From positions 1-64,000 of the forward strand of contig JAEEVR010000001.1 of assembly GCA_016290995.1 (NCBI GenBank): a DNA stretch of 64,000 bases. Reading direction: 5' to 3'. The first letter of the stretch is position 1, and every line of letters begins with the position of its first letter. Positions 35,828 to 44,185 of the stretch are shown in pieces. The position numbers were made by a program, and so were the translations under genes. The notes beneath the pieces are model-generated. The model did not search any database. It was not told where the DNA came from and saw nothing but the letters and a program-made list of their open reading frames with translations. This DNA comes from Treponema sp. Its GTDB lineage: Bacteria > Spirochaetota > Spirochaetia > Treponematales > Treponemataceae.

Positions 35828-36517
35828 ATGAAAAAGTATTTTTTAGTTTTATTAATCTTTAGTAATTTCTATTTTTCTTTTGCAGACGATTTTCATCATA
35901 AGTATGTATTTTATAAAATTGAAAATGAAACACGGTTACAAACAATTGTAACTAATATTTTTAATGAATCTAATAAAAAAATAAAAACTATAGAAACTCG
36001 AATCCCATATAATATGCCAATTTACTCATCAGAAGAAATTGAATATGAATATACGGATAATCAATTATTTGAATTAAACAATGGAAATAAAATCCATTCA
36101 TATAAATTTAACGATGAAAACAAAATTATAGAAGAAAACTTTTATGACGATAACAAACTAGATATTTTTAATACTGTAAAATATGAATATGAAAATGGAA
36201 AAATAATAAAAAAGAAATCTTTTGCTTCTGAATATAAATATACATATAGTAAAGATGGCGATTTAATTGAAATTACTGATAATCATAGTAATAAAGAAAT
36301 TTTTAAGTATAAGAAAAAAAATAATCAGATAATTCAAGAACAATTATTTACTTTTGAAGATGGTAAGGAAATTATTCAATATACAAAAAAAATCTTTTAC
36401 AATAAAAAAGGACAAGTTGTAAGAGAAGAAATTTATGGAACTAAGGATCCGGTGACTTTGGCGGAATTTTTTGATAATCAAGATTATATAGAAATAATAA
36501 TTTATGATTATTTGTAA
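35828..36517 (+). CDS. Cassette-borne secreted protein of unknown function
   Basis: A 229-residue protein with a cleavable signal peptide (MKKYFLVLLIFSNFYFSFA). The body is a chain of short YD/RHS-like strand-turn units, e.g. YEYENGKIIKKKSF, YKYTYSKDGDLIEI, FKYKKKNNQIIQEQLF and FYNKKGQVVREEIY, as in secreted repeat proteins of uncertain role. GGAGA at 35818-35822 supports the ATG at 35828; the frame stays open upstream to 35726 but crosses the cassette junction. The gene is far more AT-rich than ackA before it. It is followed after 16 nt by an attC site, so it is best read as an integron gene cassette. Confidence 0.75.
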   Translation: MKKYFLVLLIFSNFYFSFADDFHHKYVFYKIENETRLQTIVTNIFNESNKKIKTIETRIPYNMPIYSSEEIEYEYTDNQLFELNNGNKIHSYKFNDENKIIEENFYDDNKLDIFNTVKYEYENGKIIKKKSFASEYKYTYSKDGDLIEITDNHSNKEIFKYKKKNNQIIQEQLFTFEDGKEIIQYTKKIFYNKKGQVVREEIYGTKDPVTLAEFFDNQDYIEIIIYDYL

Positions 36518-36533
36518 AAAAAATATAAAATTA

Positions 36534-36596
36534 GCATAACAAAGGTTCGTAGCCGACAGCGGGTCAAGCCCGCTGCGGTACAACCAGTTGTTATGT
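36534..36596 (+). other. Integron attC site
   Basis: R'' core GCATAAC (36534-36540) and R' core GTTATGT (36590-36596). The 63-nt site folds as a near-complete hairpin: GCATAACAA with TTGTTATGT, GGTT with AACC, GTA with TAC, CCG with CGG, CAGCGGG with CCCGCTG, loop TCAAG. Three bases on one arm (C548, G552, A556 of 36xxx) stay unpaired, which on the bottom strand gives bulged G, C and T, matching the extrahelical G and T of attC sites that the integron integrase reads. Chromosomal integrons are established in Treponema denticola. No integrase gene is in the window. Confidence 0.8.
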
Positions 36597-36616
36597 GGAC
36601 ACCCGCACTGGGGCGC
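36590..36616 (+). repeat. Cassette junction, right copy
   Basis: GTTATGT followed by GGACACCCGCACTGGGGCGC; matches the left copy at 35787-35813 over 23 of 27 positions and marks the start of the next cassette. Confidence 0.6.
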
Positions 36617-36635
36617 AAAATTCTAAAATTTTCCC

Positions 36636-36664
36636 TTGACAATTAAACAAAACTATTGTATAGT
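36636..36664 (+). promoter_or_regulatory. Promoter of the second cassette
   Basis: Consensus TTGACA (36636-36641), 17 bp, TATAGT (36659-36664); leader ~20 nt with TAAGGA before the ATG at 36691. The cassette carries its own promoter. Confidence 0.6.
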
Positions 36665-36690
36665 AATATTATCTGTAAGGAATTTTTGGA

Positions 36691-36963
36691 ATGTTTTTTT
36701 TGAGCGATGAAAGTCGCAGGAGCATTCAAGATTCAACAGGGCTTTCTGTAGAGCAGATTGCCGACATGGATTTTGAAGAAATAGATACGAAAATTTCTCA
36801 TAAGCTTGGACGCAAAGTTTCGGGCTATATTAAAGATGACGCTTTGTTAGGGCGTGGTCAGGTGTACCTTGCAGAAAACAGGTTTATTTCCGCCGCTGAG
36901 GTGGAAAGAGGTTTGGCTACACATGACAGAAGAAAATCTGCGTTTGTTGGAAGATGTATATAA
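36691..36963 (+). CDS. Hypothetical 90-residue protein, first gene of the second cassette
   Basis: A small, mainly helical, charged protein: FFLSDESRRSIQDSTGLSV, EQIADMDFEEIDTKISHKLGR, then a basic patch and GRGQVYLAENRFISAAEVERGL. No family recognised with certainty; I have an impression of similar small proteins in accessory regions. It overlaps the next gene by 41 nt in another frame, so the two are translationally coupled. A role as antitoxin, immunity or regulatory partner of the following membrane-anchored protein is possible but not shown. Confidence 0.55.
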   Translation: MFFLSDESRRSIQDSTGLSVEQIADMDFEEIDTKISHKLGRKVSGYIKDDALLGRGQVYLAENRFISAAEVERGLATHDRRKSAFVGRCI

Positions 36964-37555
36964 ACAATACATTAATCCTATAAAACCCCTTCTTGCCGAA
37001 ATTGAGGCATTGTACGAAAAATTCCCCTTGCAACTCTACAATGAAATCCGAGCGTTGAATGACCATGTCGCTCGGGCGTTTGTTGTGGGAAGTGAAATCA
37101 AATGCAAGGAACAAATAAGCAAAGCGGAAAGCCATGTCAACCGCATTATTTTGGACTGCTACAAATGCTTGAATTTGTATTACAAACGCGAGTCCGAAAG
37201 CTTTGACCGTTCAATCGCTTCTGTCGAACCAAGAGATGACGTGGAAATGGCCTTGCTTTTGGATTACGGAAAGTTGTCCGATGACGCTGTAAGGCTTGTG
37301 GAATACGCAAAGATAAACGAAAAGCAAGATGACAAAGATGCCGCATACCAAAATTTTGAAAAAGCTTATCTAGCGTACAGGGCGTTGCATGGCTTTATCA
37401 TAAAGAACAGGCGGCAAGTTTTTAGGCTCCATAGAAAAAGAATTTTTCGTTTTGTCCGGGCGGCGTTGTGGGCTGTTATTACATTTGTTTTGGGCTGTGT
37501 CATTACAAATAACAATCAAGCGATTTGGAATTGGCTAAAAAGTTTATTCCGATAG
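36923..37555 (+). CDS. Cassette protein with C-terminal membrane anchor
   Basis: A 210-residue protein. Residues 1-170 are strongly helical and charged (TEENLRLLEDVYKQYI, EIRALNDHVARAFV, AESHVNRIILDCYKCLNLY, AYQNFEKAYLAYRALHGFI). A basic segment (RRQVFRLHRKRIFRF) leads into one TM helix at ~180-200 (AALWAVITFVLGCVIT) and a short tail. This is a tail-anchored or single-pass layout with the helical part in the cytosol. The ATG at 36923 has GAGG about 11 nt upstream; the longer frame from 36854 starts inside the previous gene. Function unknown. A perfect palindromic terminator follows. Confidence 0.7.
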   Translation: MTEENLRLLEDVYKQYINPIKPLLAEIEALYEKFPLQLYNEIRALNDHVARAFVVGSEIKCKEQISKAESHVNRIILDCYKCLNLYYKRESESFDRSIASVEPRDDVEMALLLDYGKLSDDAVRLVEYAKINEKQDDKDAAYQNFEKAYLAYRALHGFIIKNRRQVFRLHRKRIFRFVRAALWAVITFVLGCVITNNNQAIWNWLKSLFR

Positions 37556-37556
37556 C

Positions 37557-37601
37557 AACAAACAAATAAGCCGCGGTGTTGCCGCGGCTTATTTGTTTGT
37601 T
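37557..37601. terminator. Bidirectional terminator before leuS
   Basis: A perfect 20-bp stem AACAAACAAATAAGCCGCGG and its complement with a five-base TGTTG loop. A-rich on the left and T-rich on the right, between convergent genes. Confidence 0.85.
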
Positions 37602-37660
37602 ACCTTCACTAATAGTCTTGCGAGGCCTTTTTGTGGCCGCGAGAGTTTTGGTTTAACAAA

Positions 37661-40213
37661 TCATTTTACTACAATATTCACCAGCTTGTCCGGGACGCAG
37701 ACAACCTTAACTTCGGTCTTGCCTTCCAAGAACTTTTTGACGCCTTCCGTTTGGCGGGCGGCGGCAATCAAGTCGGCTTGGCTGGTGCCGGGTGCGGCGT
37801 TGAACTTGTCGCGGAGCTTTCCGTTGATCATGACGACAATCGTTTTTTGGTCGTCGGCGGAAAGGCCCGCGTCAACTGTCGGCCAAGTTTCGTAGGCGAT
37901 CGTTCCCTTGTGGCCAAGGCGCTCCCACAATTCCTCTCCCAAGTGGGGGGCGTAGCAAGAAAGCATTTTTACAAAGCCTTCCCACATTGTCTTTGGAATC
38001 TCGTTCAGCTTTGAGACAGCGTTGATGAAAATCATCATCTGGCTTATCGCCGTGTTAAAGTTGAGCGTGTCGGTGTCGTTGGTGACTTTTTCTACGGTCT
38101 TTGCGTAAAGCTTTCTAAGCTCAATCAAGTTTTCGTCTTCGAGCTTTCCGAAAATGTCAAGGTCGCTGTAAGGCTTTTCGGCAACGCCCCAAACTTTTTC
38201 AAGGAAGCGGTGGATGCCGACGATTCCCTGCGTTGCCCAAGGCTTTGACATCGTGAGCGGGCCCATGAACATTTCGTACATGCGCACGCTGTCCGCGCCG
38301 TAAAGCTTTATCTCTTCGTCGGGGTTCACGACGTTCTTGAGCGACTTTGACATCTTGGCGACAACTTGCGTAAGCTCTTGGCCGGTGGCCTTTTCAACGT
38401 AAACGTTGTTTCCCTTGTCCTCAACTTCGTCAACCGGAACAAGCGTCTTGTCCTTTCGCTGGTAGGCAAAGGACGTTATCATTCCCTGGTTGACCAAGCG
38501 GTGGAATGGCTCCTTTGTGCTGACAACGCCGATGTCGTACAAAACCTTGTGCCAGAAGCGCGCGTAAAGAAGGTGCAATACCGCGTGCTCGGCGCCGCCG
38601 ACGTACAAGTCAACCGGCATCCAATAGTTTTCCTTTTCCTTGGCGCAGAACTCTTTGTCGTTTTTGGGGTCCAAGTAGCGAAGGTAATACCAGCAGCTTC
38701 CCGCCCATTGGGGCATTGTGTTTGTCTCGCGCTTGGCGTCGCCTCCGCACTGGGGGCACTTGCAGTTTACCCAGCTGTCGATTCCGGCAAGCGGGCTTTC
38801 TCCGGTTCCGGTGGGCTGGTAAGTCTTTACGTTTGGAAGCTCCAAGGGAAGCTGGTCTTCGGGAACGGCGACCGTTCCGCACTTGGGGCAGTGGACTAAA
38901 GGAATCGGCTCGCCCCAGTAGCGCTGGCGGCTGAAAATCCAGTCGCGCAGTTTGTAGTTTATCGCCTTTTTTCCGATTTTCTTTTCTTCAAGGAAGTCCA
39001 GCATTTTGTTGATCGCGTCCTGCTTGTTAAGGCCGTCAAGGAAGTCGGAGTTCACGTGGATTCCGTCTTCGGTCCAAGCCTGCTTTTGCACGTCAACTTC
39101 GCTCTTCAACACTTCGATGATCGGAAGATTGAATTTTTTGGCAAAGTCCCAGTCGCGGGTGTCGTGAGCAGGAACTGCCATGATGGCTCCCGTTCCGTAT
39201 GAAATCAAAACGTAGTCGGCCACCCAAATCGGAATTTGCTTTCCGTTGACGGGGTTGATGGCGTAGCTTCCGCTAAAGACGCCGGTCTTGTCCTTGGCCA
39301 AGTCGGTGCGCTCAAGGTCGGATTTTTTTGCCGCGTCTTCGATGTATTTTTCTACGGCAGCCTTTTGTTCCGCCGTGGTGAGTTCCGCGACAAGCGGGTG
39401 CTCGGGCGAGACGACCATGTATGTGGCGCCAAAAAGGGTGTCGCAGCGAGTCGTGTAAACGCGCAATTTTTTGTCGGTGGCCTTTCCGTCCTTGTCGGCC
39501 ACGGCAAAGTCAACTTCGGCGCCGATGGACTTTCCGATCCAGTTGCGCTGCATGATTTTTACGCTCTCCGGCCAGTCAAGCTCGTCAAGGTCTTGCAAGA
39601 GGCGCTCGGCGTATTCGGTGATTTTTAAAACCCACTGGCGGATTGTCTTTCGCGTGACTTCCGAGTGGCAGCGTTCGCAGCGGCCTTCCTTGACCTCTTC
39701 GTTGGCCAAGCCGGTCTTGCACGACGGACACCAGTTGATCGGCGTGTTGCTTTCGTAGGCGAGGCCTTTTTTGTAAAGCTGAAGGAAAATCCATTGCGTC
39801 CACTTGTAGTAGTCCGCGTCGCAGGTTTGCACGCAGCGGTCCCAGTCGTAGCTAAAGCCGAGCGCCTTTATTTGTTTTGTAAAATGTTCGATGTTTGAGT
39901 TTGTCGTTTCGCGCGGGTGGGTTCCTGTTTTGATAGCATAGTTTTCCGCCGGAAGGCCAAAGGCGTCGTAGCCCATCGGGTGCAGGACGTTGAAGCCCTT
40001 CATTCTTAGATAGCGGCAGTAAATGTCGGTGGCGGTGTAGCCTTCGGGGTGGCCTACGTGCAAGCCCGCCGCGCTGGGGTAGGGGAACATGTCCAAAACG
40101 TATCGGCGCTTTTCTTTGGGATATGCCGCGTCTTCGCTGACTTTAAAAGTTTTGTTGTCTTCCCAATATTTTTGCCATTTGGGTTCAATCGATTCAAAAG
40201 GATACTTAGACAT
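37661..40213 (-). CDS. leuS: Leucyl-tRNA synthetase
   Basis: An 850-residue class I synthetase. The HIGH region is [19 protein letters not shown] at ~40-55; zinc-binding [15 protein letters not shown] and CERCHSEV follow. The CP1 editing domain carries [21 protein letters not shown], and [19 protein letters not shown] holds the editing-site Asp. KMSKS is at ~620 ([17 protein letters not shown]). The anticodon-binding and C-terminal domains complete the expected length. AGAGGC precedes the ATG. Its promoter lies back to back with that of the acyltransferase gene. Confidence 0.98.
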   Translation of the reverse strand: MSKYPFESIEPKWQKYWEDNKTFKVSEDAAYPKEKRRYVLDMFPYPSAAGLHVGHPEGYTATDIYCRYLRMKGFNVLHPMGYDAFGLPAENYAIKTGTHPRETTNSNIEHFTKQIKALGFSYDWDRCVQTCDADYYKWTQWIFLQLYKKGLAYESNTPINWCPSCKTGLANEEVKEGRCERCHSEVTRKTIRQWVLKITEYAERLLQDLDELDWPESVKIMQRNWIGKSIGAEVDFAVADKDGKATDKKLRVYTTRCDTLFGATYMVVSPEHPLVAELTTAEQKAAVEKYIEDAAKKSDLERTDLAKDKTGVFSGSYAINPVNGKQIPIWVADYVLISYGTGAIMAVPAHDTRDWDFAKKFNLPIIEVLKSEVDVQKQAWTEDGIHVNSDFLDGLNKQDAINKMLDFLEEKKIGKKAINYKLRDWIFSRQRYWGEPIPLVHCPKCGTVAVPEDQLPLELPNVKTYQPTGTGESPLAGIDSWVNCKCPQCGGDAKRETNTMPQWAGSCWYYLRYLDPKNDKEFCAKEKENYWMPVDLYVGGAEHAVLHLLYARFWHKVLYDIGVVSTKEPFHRLVNQGMITSFAYQRKDKTLVPVDEVEDKGNNVYVEKATGQELTQVVAKMSKSLKNVVNPDEEIKLYGADSVRMYEMFMGPLTMSKPWATQGIVGIHRFLEKVWGVAEKPYSDLDIFGKLEDENLIELRKLYAKTVEKVTNDTDTLNFNTAISQMMIFINAVSKLNEIPKTMWEGFVKMLSCYAPHLGEELWERLGHKGTIAYETWPTVDAGLSADDQKTIVVMINGKLRDKFNAAPGTSQADLIAAARQTEGVKKFLEGKTEVKVVCVPDKLVNIVVK

Positions 40214-40249
40214 TTTTTTGCCTCTAAAAGTGTGATAATTTGAATATCA

Positions 40250-40310
40250 ATTTTAGCGCAAAACGCGTTAAGATTCAACACTTGAAACGGCTGGAGATTT
40301 GCTTTAATAT
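40250..40310. promoter_or_regulatory. Back-to-back promoters of leuS (-) and acyltransferase (+)
   Basis: Minus strand: TTGAAT (40278-40273), 17 bp, TAAAAT (40255-40250), leader ~30 nt with ribosome site. Plus strand: TTGAAA (40282-40287), 17 bp, TAATAT (40305-40310), only 6 nt before the ATG at 40317. The -35 boxes are 3 bp apart. Confidence 0.6.
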
Positions 40311-40316
40311 AGAAGA

Positions 40317-41591
40317 ATGACATTTCCAATCATTTCAATAATCGTTTACGGCGCGTGGATCGCGCTTTTGATCGTGGGAAGCCGCCGCGCAAAAATGGGC
40401 GCCTTTAACCAGGACTCGATGTCGCTTGAGGCGACCAAGAATTTGCAGGGCCTTGCGGCTATCGGCGTAATTTGCCACCATCTTTCGCAGCCCGCGGCCA
40501 ATTCCGCTCCGATGGCGGCCTTGGGACAGATGCAGATTTTCCGCGAAATCGGCTTTTTGTTTGTGGCGCTTTTCTTTTTTGTTTCCGGCTACGGACTTTT
40601 AAAAAGCTTGGACTCAAAGCCCGGTTATTTGAACGGCTTTTTGCGCCGCCGCTGTCTTCCGATTGTCGTCTGCTTTTACGTGATGAACGTTTTTTACATC
40701 GTTTGGCACTTGCTTTTGGGAACGAAAATGCCGGCCTCGGAATGGATTTGCAAAATAACGGGCGTCGCGCTCTTAAACGACAACGCTTGGTTTGTTCCGG
40801 TAATCTTGGTTCAATATCTTGCCTTTTATGTAATTTTTAAGAACGTAAAGAGCCGCCCGCTGGCGCTTTCGCTTTCGTTTTTGGTCGTCGCCGCGCAGGC
40901 CGGCTGGTTCTTGTTCAACAAGCACTTTACTTGGTGGTGGGGCCCAACCGATTGGTGGAAAAAGCCCGGCGCCTTGTGGCTTTGCCCTTGGTACAAGAGC
41001 GTGGTCGCCCTTTGGTATGAGGGCGAATGGTGGGTCAACTCCACGATCGGCTTTTTTGCCGGCTTGATGTTGGCCCAGTATGAAAAAAAGGTTTTGCCTT
41101 CTTTGCAAAAATTTTATTGGCCAAAGCTTTTTGGAGCCTTCTTGCTTTTTGCCGCGTCGTTTGCCTTGCGCTTCTTTTTGTACTCCAAGAACATCCATTA
41201 TTGGCTGGAATTTTCCGGCAACAACTCAACGCTTCCGCGCGCTCTTATGTTCGGCGTGGAAACGCTTCAAGTCCTTTCTGGCCTTTTGCTTGTCGTTCTT
41301 ATCCGCCTTAAGCTTTGGAGCAAAAACGCCGTCTTGGGATTTTTTGGAAACATCACGCTTGAGTTCTATCTTATGCAGGCGCTTTTCTTGCGCCAGTTTG
41401 CGATAATGTTCGGCTGGATGGACAAGGGCTTTAGGTCGCCGGAAGGCTTCCGCCTTGAAGGCTGGGCGGACCAGTTAAAGGCGCTTGCTTACCTTGTCTT
41501 GGTTTTTGCCGCCACAATCGCCGCGTCCTTTGCCGTAAAGTTTTTGACAAAGAAAATCGTCGGCCTCTTTGCCGCTAAGGAAAGCCGATGA
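40317..41591 (+). CDS. Membrane acyltransferase (acyltransferase-3-like)
   Basis: A 424-residue polytopic membrane protein with about ten hydrophobic segments. The family's hallmarks are present early: TKNLQGLAAIGVICHHLSQP (the R/K-G-x-A-x-x-V-x-x-H-H pattern with the catalytic His), then FVALFFFVSGYGLLKSL. Such enzymes O-acylate cell-surface sugars or lipids. Later segments include NDNAWFVPVILVQYLAFYV and FFGNITLEFYLMQALFLRQ, also typical. The ATG has no ribosome site and the -10 box is 6 nt upstream, so the mRNA should be leaderless. The gene overlaps the peptidase gene by 4 nt. Confidence 0.82.
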   Translation: MTFPIISIIVYGAWIALLIVGSRRAKMGAFNQDSMSLEATKNLQGLAAIGVICHHLSQPAANSAPMAALGQMQIFREIGFLFVALFFFVSGYGLLKSLDSKPGYLNGFLRRRCLPIVVCFYVMNVFYIVWHLLLGTKMPASEWICKITGVALLNDNAWFVPVILVQYLAFYVIFKNVKSRPLALSLSFLVVAAQAGWFLFNKHFTWWWGPTDWWKKPGALWLCPWYKSVVALWYEGEWWVNSTIGFFAGLMLAQYEKKVLPSLQKFYWPKLFGAFLLFAASFALRFFLYSKNIHYWLEFSGNNSTLPRALMFGVETLQVLSGLLLVVLIRLKLWSKNAVLGFFGNITLEFYLMQALFLRQFAIMFGWMDKGFRSPEGFRLEGWADQLKALAYLVLVFAATIAASFAVKFLTKKIVGLFAAKESR

Positions 41592-42469
41592 TTGTTCCCG
41601 CCGGCCTCGCGCCCGAATACGAAATGTTCTTGCGGCCCAACACCGACCGCGCCGCTTTTATCCAAACCTATCTTGGCGCGCGGGGCGTTGAGACGGCCGT
41701 AATCGGCGTTGACGGAAAGCGGCACATTTACGTAAAACTTCCGCGGCAAGGCTACGACGCGACCTTTCGCGTAAAGACAATCATCGCGCACTACGACATC
41801 GCGCCCGACAGTCCCGGCGCCAACGACAACTCCTCGTCGGTTTTTTGCTTGATGGATTTTGCCGCGCGCCTGGCAAAGTTTAACGGCGTCCACAATTGCA
41901 GGATTTTCTTTACCGACGGCGAGGAGCTTGGCTCGGAAGGGGTAAAGGAGCAGGGCGCTTTTTCGCTCGCTTCGACAATGCAAAAGTGCGGAATCCGCGA
42001 CGAAGACATTTACGTTTTTGACTGCGTGGGCCGCGGAACCGTTCCCTTGCTGGGACTTAACGTTCCGCCCGCAAAGGCTCCGGCCTCTTTTGTAAAAAAG
42101 TACAACGCGCTTGACCAAAGCGCCAAGGCGATTTTTTCTTCGCTGGGCCTCAATTGGGTCAACCTTCCGATGCCCTACAGCGACAATGCGGGCTTTTTGG
42201 CCAACGGATTTCCAGCCGTGGCGATAACGATGCTTCCGCAAAACGAGGCCTCCGCCTACATGATGGCGCTAAACTCCGACGCGGACCTTATGCGCTACGT
42301 TAAAAATCAAGACGTTCCCGAAAAAAAGATTGACGCGCTCCACCAGCAGCTTCCCTTGACTTGGCGCCTGATGCACACAGACGGCGACAACCTTGCCTCG
42401 CTGACCCCTCAAAGCTTTCCGATAATCGCCCGCATCCTTGACTCAATCGCGCTTAGGAAGACGGTTTAG
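41588..42469 (+). CDS. M28-like zinc peptidase, cytosolic
   Basis: A 293-residue protein without signal peptide. Zinc-ligand motifs of the M28 aminopeptidase family are readable: IIAHYDIAPDSPGANDNSSSV (His-x-Asp and the bridging Asp), TDGEELGSEGV (Glu-Glu), VFDCVGRGT (Asp) and a late His in RLMHTDGDNLASL. A segment DNAGFLANGFPAVAIT forms the typical end of the pocket. Its ATG overlaps the acyltransferase stop. The cytosolic form suggests turnover of peptides or modified amino acids; the true substrate is unknown. Confidence 0.75.
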   Translation: MIVPAGLAPEYEMFLRPNTDRAAFIQTYLGARGVETAVIGVDGKRHIYVKLPRQGYDATFRVKTIIAHYDIAPDSPGANDNSSSVFCLMDFAARLAKFNGVHNCRIFFTDGEELGSEGVKEQGAFSLASTMQKCGIRDEDIYVFDCVGRGTVPLLGLNVPPAKAPASFVKKYNALDQSAKAIFSSLGLNWVNLPMPYSDNAGFLANGFPAVAITMLPQNEASAYMMALNSDADLMRYVKNQDVPEKKIDALHQQLPLTWRLMHTDGDNLASLTPQSFPIIARILDSIALRKTV

Positions 42470-42571
42470 CCGCTGCCCTCCATTCCAGAATAACGAAAAT
42501 TTATCTAAAGTTTTGTAGCCTTTTTGCCGATAATATGAAAGGAGGCGGACTGTCCGCTTGTCCGGAGTTTC

Positions 42572-44173
42572 ATGGTAAAAAGAAAGGTTAAAAAAGTTTC
42601 AAAAACCGCAAAACGAGTCGTTTGGAAGGACGTGAGCAACTTTGCGTCCGTGAACGACGAATTTGCCATGGACTCTTTGAACAATTGGACGACGACAATC
42701 GGCCTTGTAAAGTCTGTCATCGCTTTGGTGGAGCGGCGGATTGAGGGTTGCGAAACCCGCGTTTTCATTCACGCGCCGGAATTCCATGAGTACCGCGAAA
42801 TGGACAAGGAAGGAATCATCACGGTTTCTGACGACTCGCTTTTCGCGGGCTTTTTGGCCATGGAAAGCGGCGTCATTCCTTTGGAAAGAATGTTCGCTGA
42901 GAAGAACGTGGCCGACCCGATGCTGGGCGACATGTTGAGGGAATTGTACGGCTGCCGCTACATTATGCCTGTCGTTCACGGCTTTGAGATGGTCGCTTTC
43001 TTAATCTTGTGCTCAAAAGGAACTTATAAAAAATTCATTTTGAAGCGCGACGAGATCCAGTTCCTGCAAAAGCTTAACAGCCGCCTTCAAATAAATTTGT
43101 ACGCCGCCTCAATAGCAATGCGAGGCCAAAGAAATCTTTTGAACTTAAAGAACTATCCCTTTGCCTTGCAAAAGCACAAGATGGTCGCCGACATGAACAA
43201 TTCGCTCTTTGACGACTTAAAGGAAGAGATAACTTTTACGCGCGGCGTGGCTTACCGCTACGACGAGGACTTGCAAATCCTTTATCCCTTTGCCTTTAGC
43301 AATGTTGACCGCGACAAGGTTCCGACACTAAAAGTCGGCGAAGGAATTTCCGGCCAAGTCTTTAAAAATTGGATTTCTGTTTTTGTTCCAGACCGCTCAA
43401 GCCATCCGGCCTATTCGCTGATGAAAGAGGAGCCGTTCATCCAAGGCTCGTTTATAAGTGTTCCTGTGGGAACGGAACAAAAGCGCATCGGAGTTGTGAC
43501 AATCTCGCGCTCAAAGCAAAGCAAGGAGCCGTTCAGCCTTGAGCACCAATACATGATGGAAATCGCTTCGGCTTTCTTCGCTTCCGAAGTGATCAACAGA
43601 AACCTTCGCGACAAAATCGAAGAAAGCAATTTTAGCGTCGTCAAGTCCCTTTCAAACGCGCTCGAAGCCAAAGACCTTTATACGGAAGGACACTCAGACC
43701 GCGTGGCCAACTACTGCGTCGGAATGGCCAAGCGCCTCGGCTACAGCAAGGAACGGATTCATATGCTGCGATACGGCGCTCTGCTTCACGACATCGGAAA
43801 AATCGGAATCACCGACGCCATCATAAACAAGCCCGCCAAGCTTAACGACGAAGAGCGCCTTATCATAAAGAAGCACGCTGAAATCGGCTACAAAATTCTT
43901 TCGGCCAATCCTTACTTTATCGAGATAAGAAACTTTGTTCGCTACCACCACGAGCACTTGGACGGAAGCGGCTACTACGGAAAAAAAGAAGGCGAGTACC
44001 CCGAAGAGTCGCAAATCATAAGCTGCGCCGACGTCTTTGACGCGCTTACAAGCGACCGTCCATACCGCAAGGCTTTGTCGCAGGAAGAATCCCTGAAAAT
44101 TTTGGCGCAAGACATCGGCCGCAAATTCAACAAGAGAATTTACGAGGCGATGGTCGCTTTCATCAAGGGCTAG
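42572..44173 (+). CDS. GAF-HD-GYP domain protein (putative cyclic-di-GMP phosphodiesterase)
   Basis: A 533-residue cytosolic protein. An N-terminal GAF-like sensor region (~25-190) and a second GAF domain (~200-355: LKVGEGISGQVFKNWISVFV, SFISVPVGTEQKRIGVVTIS) precede an HD-GYP domain: GHSDRVANYCVGMAKRLGYS, LLHDIGKIGI at ~406, then YHHEHLDGSGYYG at ~463 where the GYP signature reads GYY, and DVFDALTSDRPYR. HD-GYP enzymes hydrolyse cyclic-di-GMP. The Pro-to-Tyr change in GYP is seen in some active members, so activity is likely but unproven. The ribosome site CCGGAG precedes the ATG. Convergent with the next signalling gene. Confidence 0.9.
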   Translation: MVKRKVKKVSKTAKRVVWKDVSNFASVNDEFAMDSLNNWTTTIGLVKSVIALVERRIEGCETRVFIHAPEFHEYREMDKEGIITVSDDSLFAGFLAMESGVIPLERMFAEKNVADPMLGDMLRELYGCRYIMPVVHGFEMVAFLILCSKGTYKKFILKRDEIQFLQKLNSRLQINLYAASIAMRGQRNLLNLKNYPFALQKHKMVADMNNSLFDDLKEEITFTRGVAYRYDEDLQILYPFAFSNVDRDKVPTLKVGEGISGQVFKNWISVFVPDRSSHPAYSLMKEEPFIQGSFISVPVGTEQKRIGVVTISRSKQSKEPFSLEHQYMMEIASAFFASEVINRNLRDKIEESNFSVVKSLSNALEAKDLYTEGHSDRVANYCVGMAKRLGYSKERIHMLRYGALLHDIGKIGITDAIINKPAKLNDEERLIIKKHAEIGYKILSANPYFIEIRNFVRYHHEHLDGSGYYGKKEGEYPEESQIISCADVFDALTSDRPYRKALSQEESLKILAQDIGRKFNKRIYEAMVAFIKG

Positions 44174-44185
44174 GCGCTCCGCTTT

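Noticed and set aside
37557..37601. Considered as a second attC site closing the two-gene cassette
   Set aside because: The 20-bp stem is perfect, with no bulged bases, and has A-rich and T-rich flanks between convergent genes, so a bidirectional terminator explains it better.
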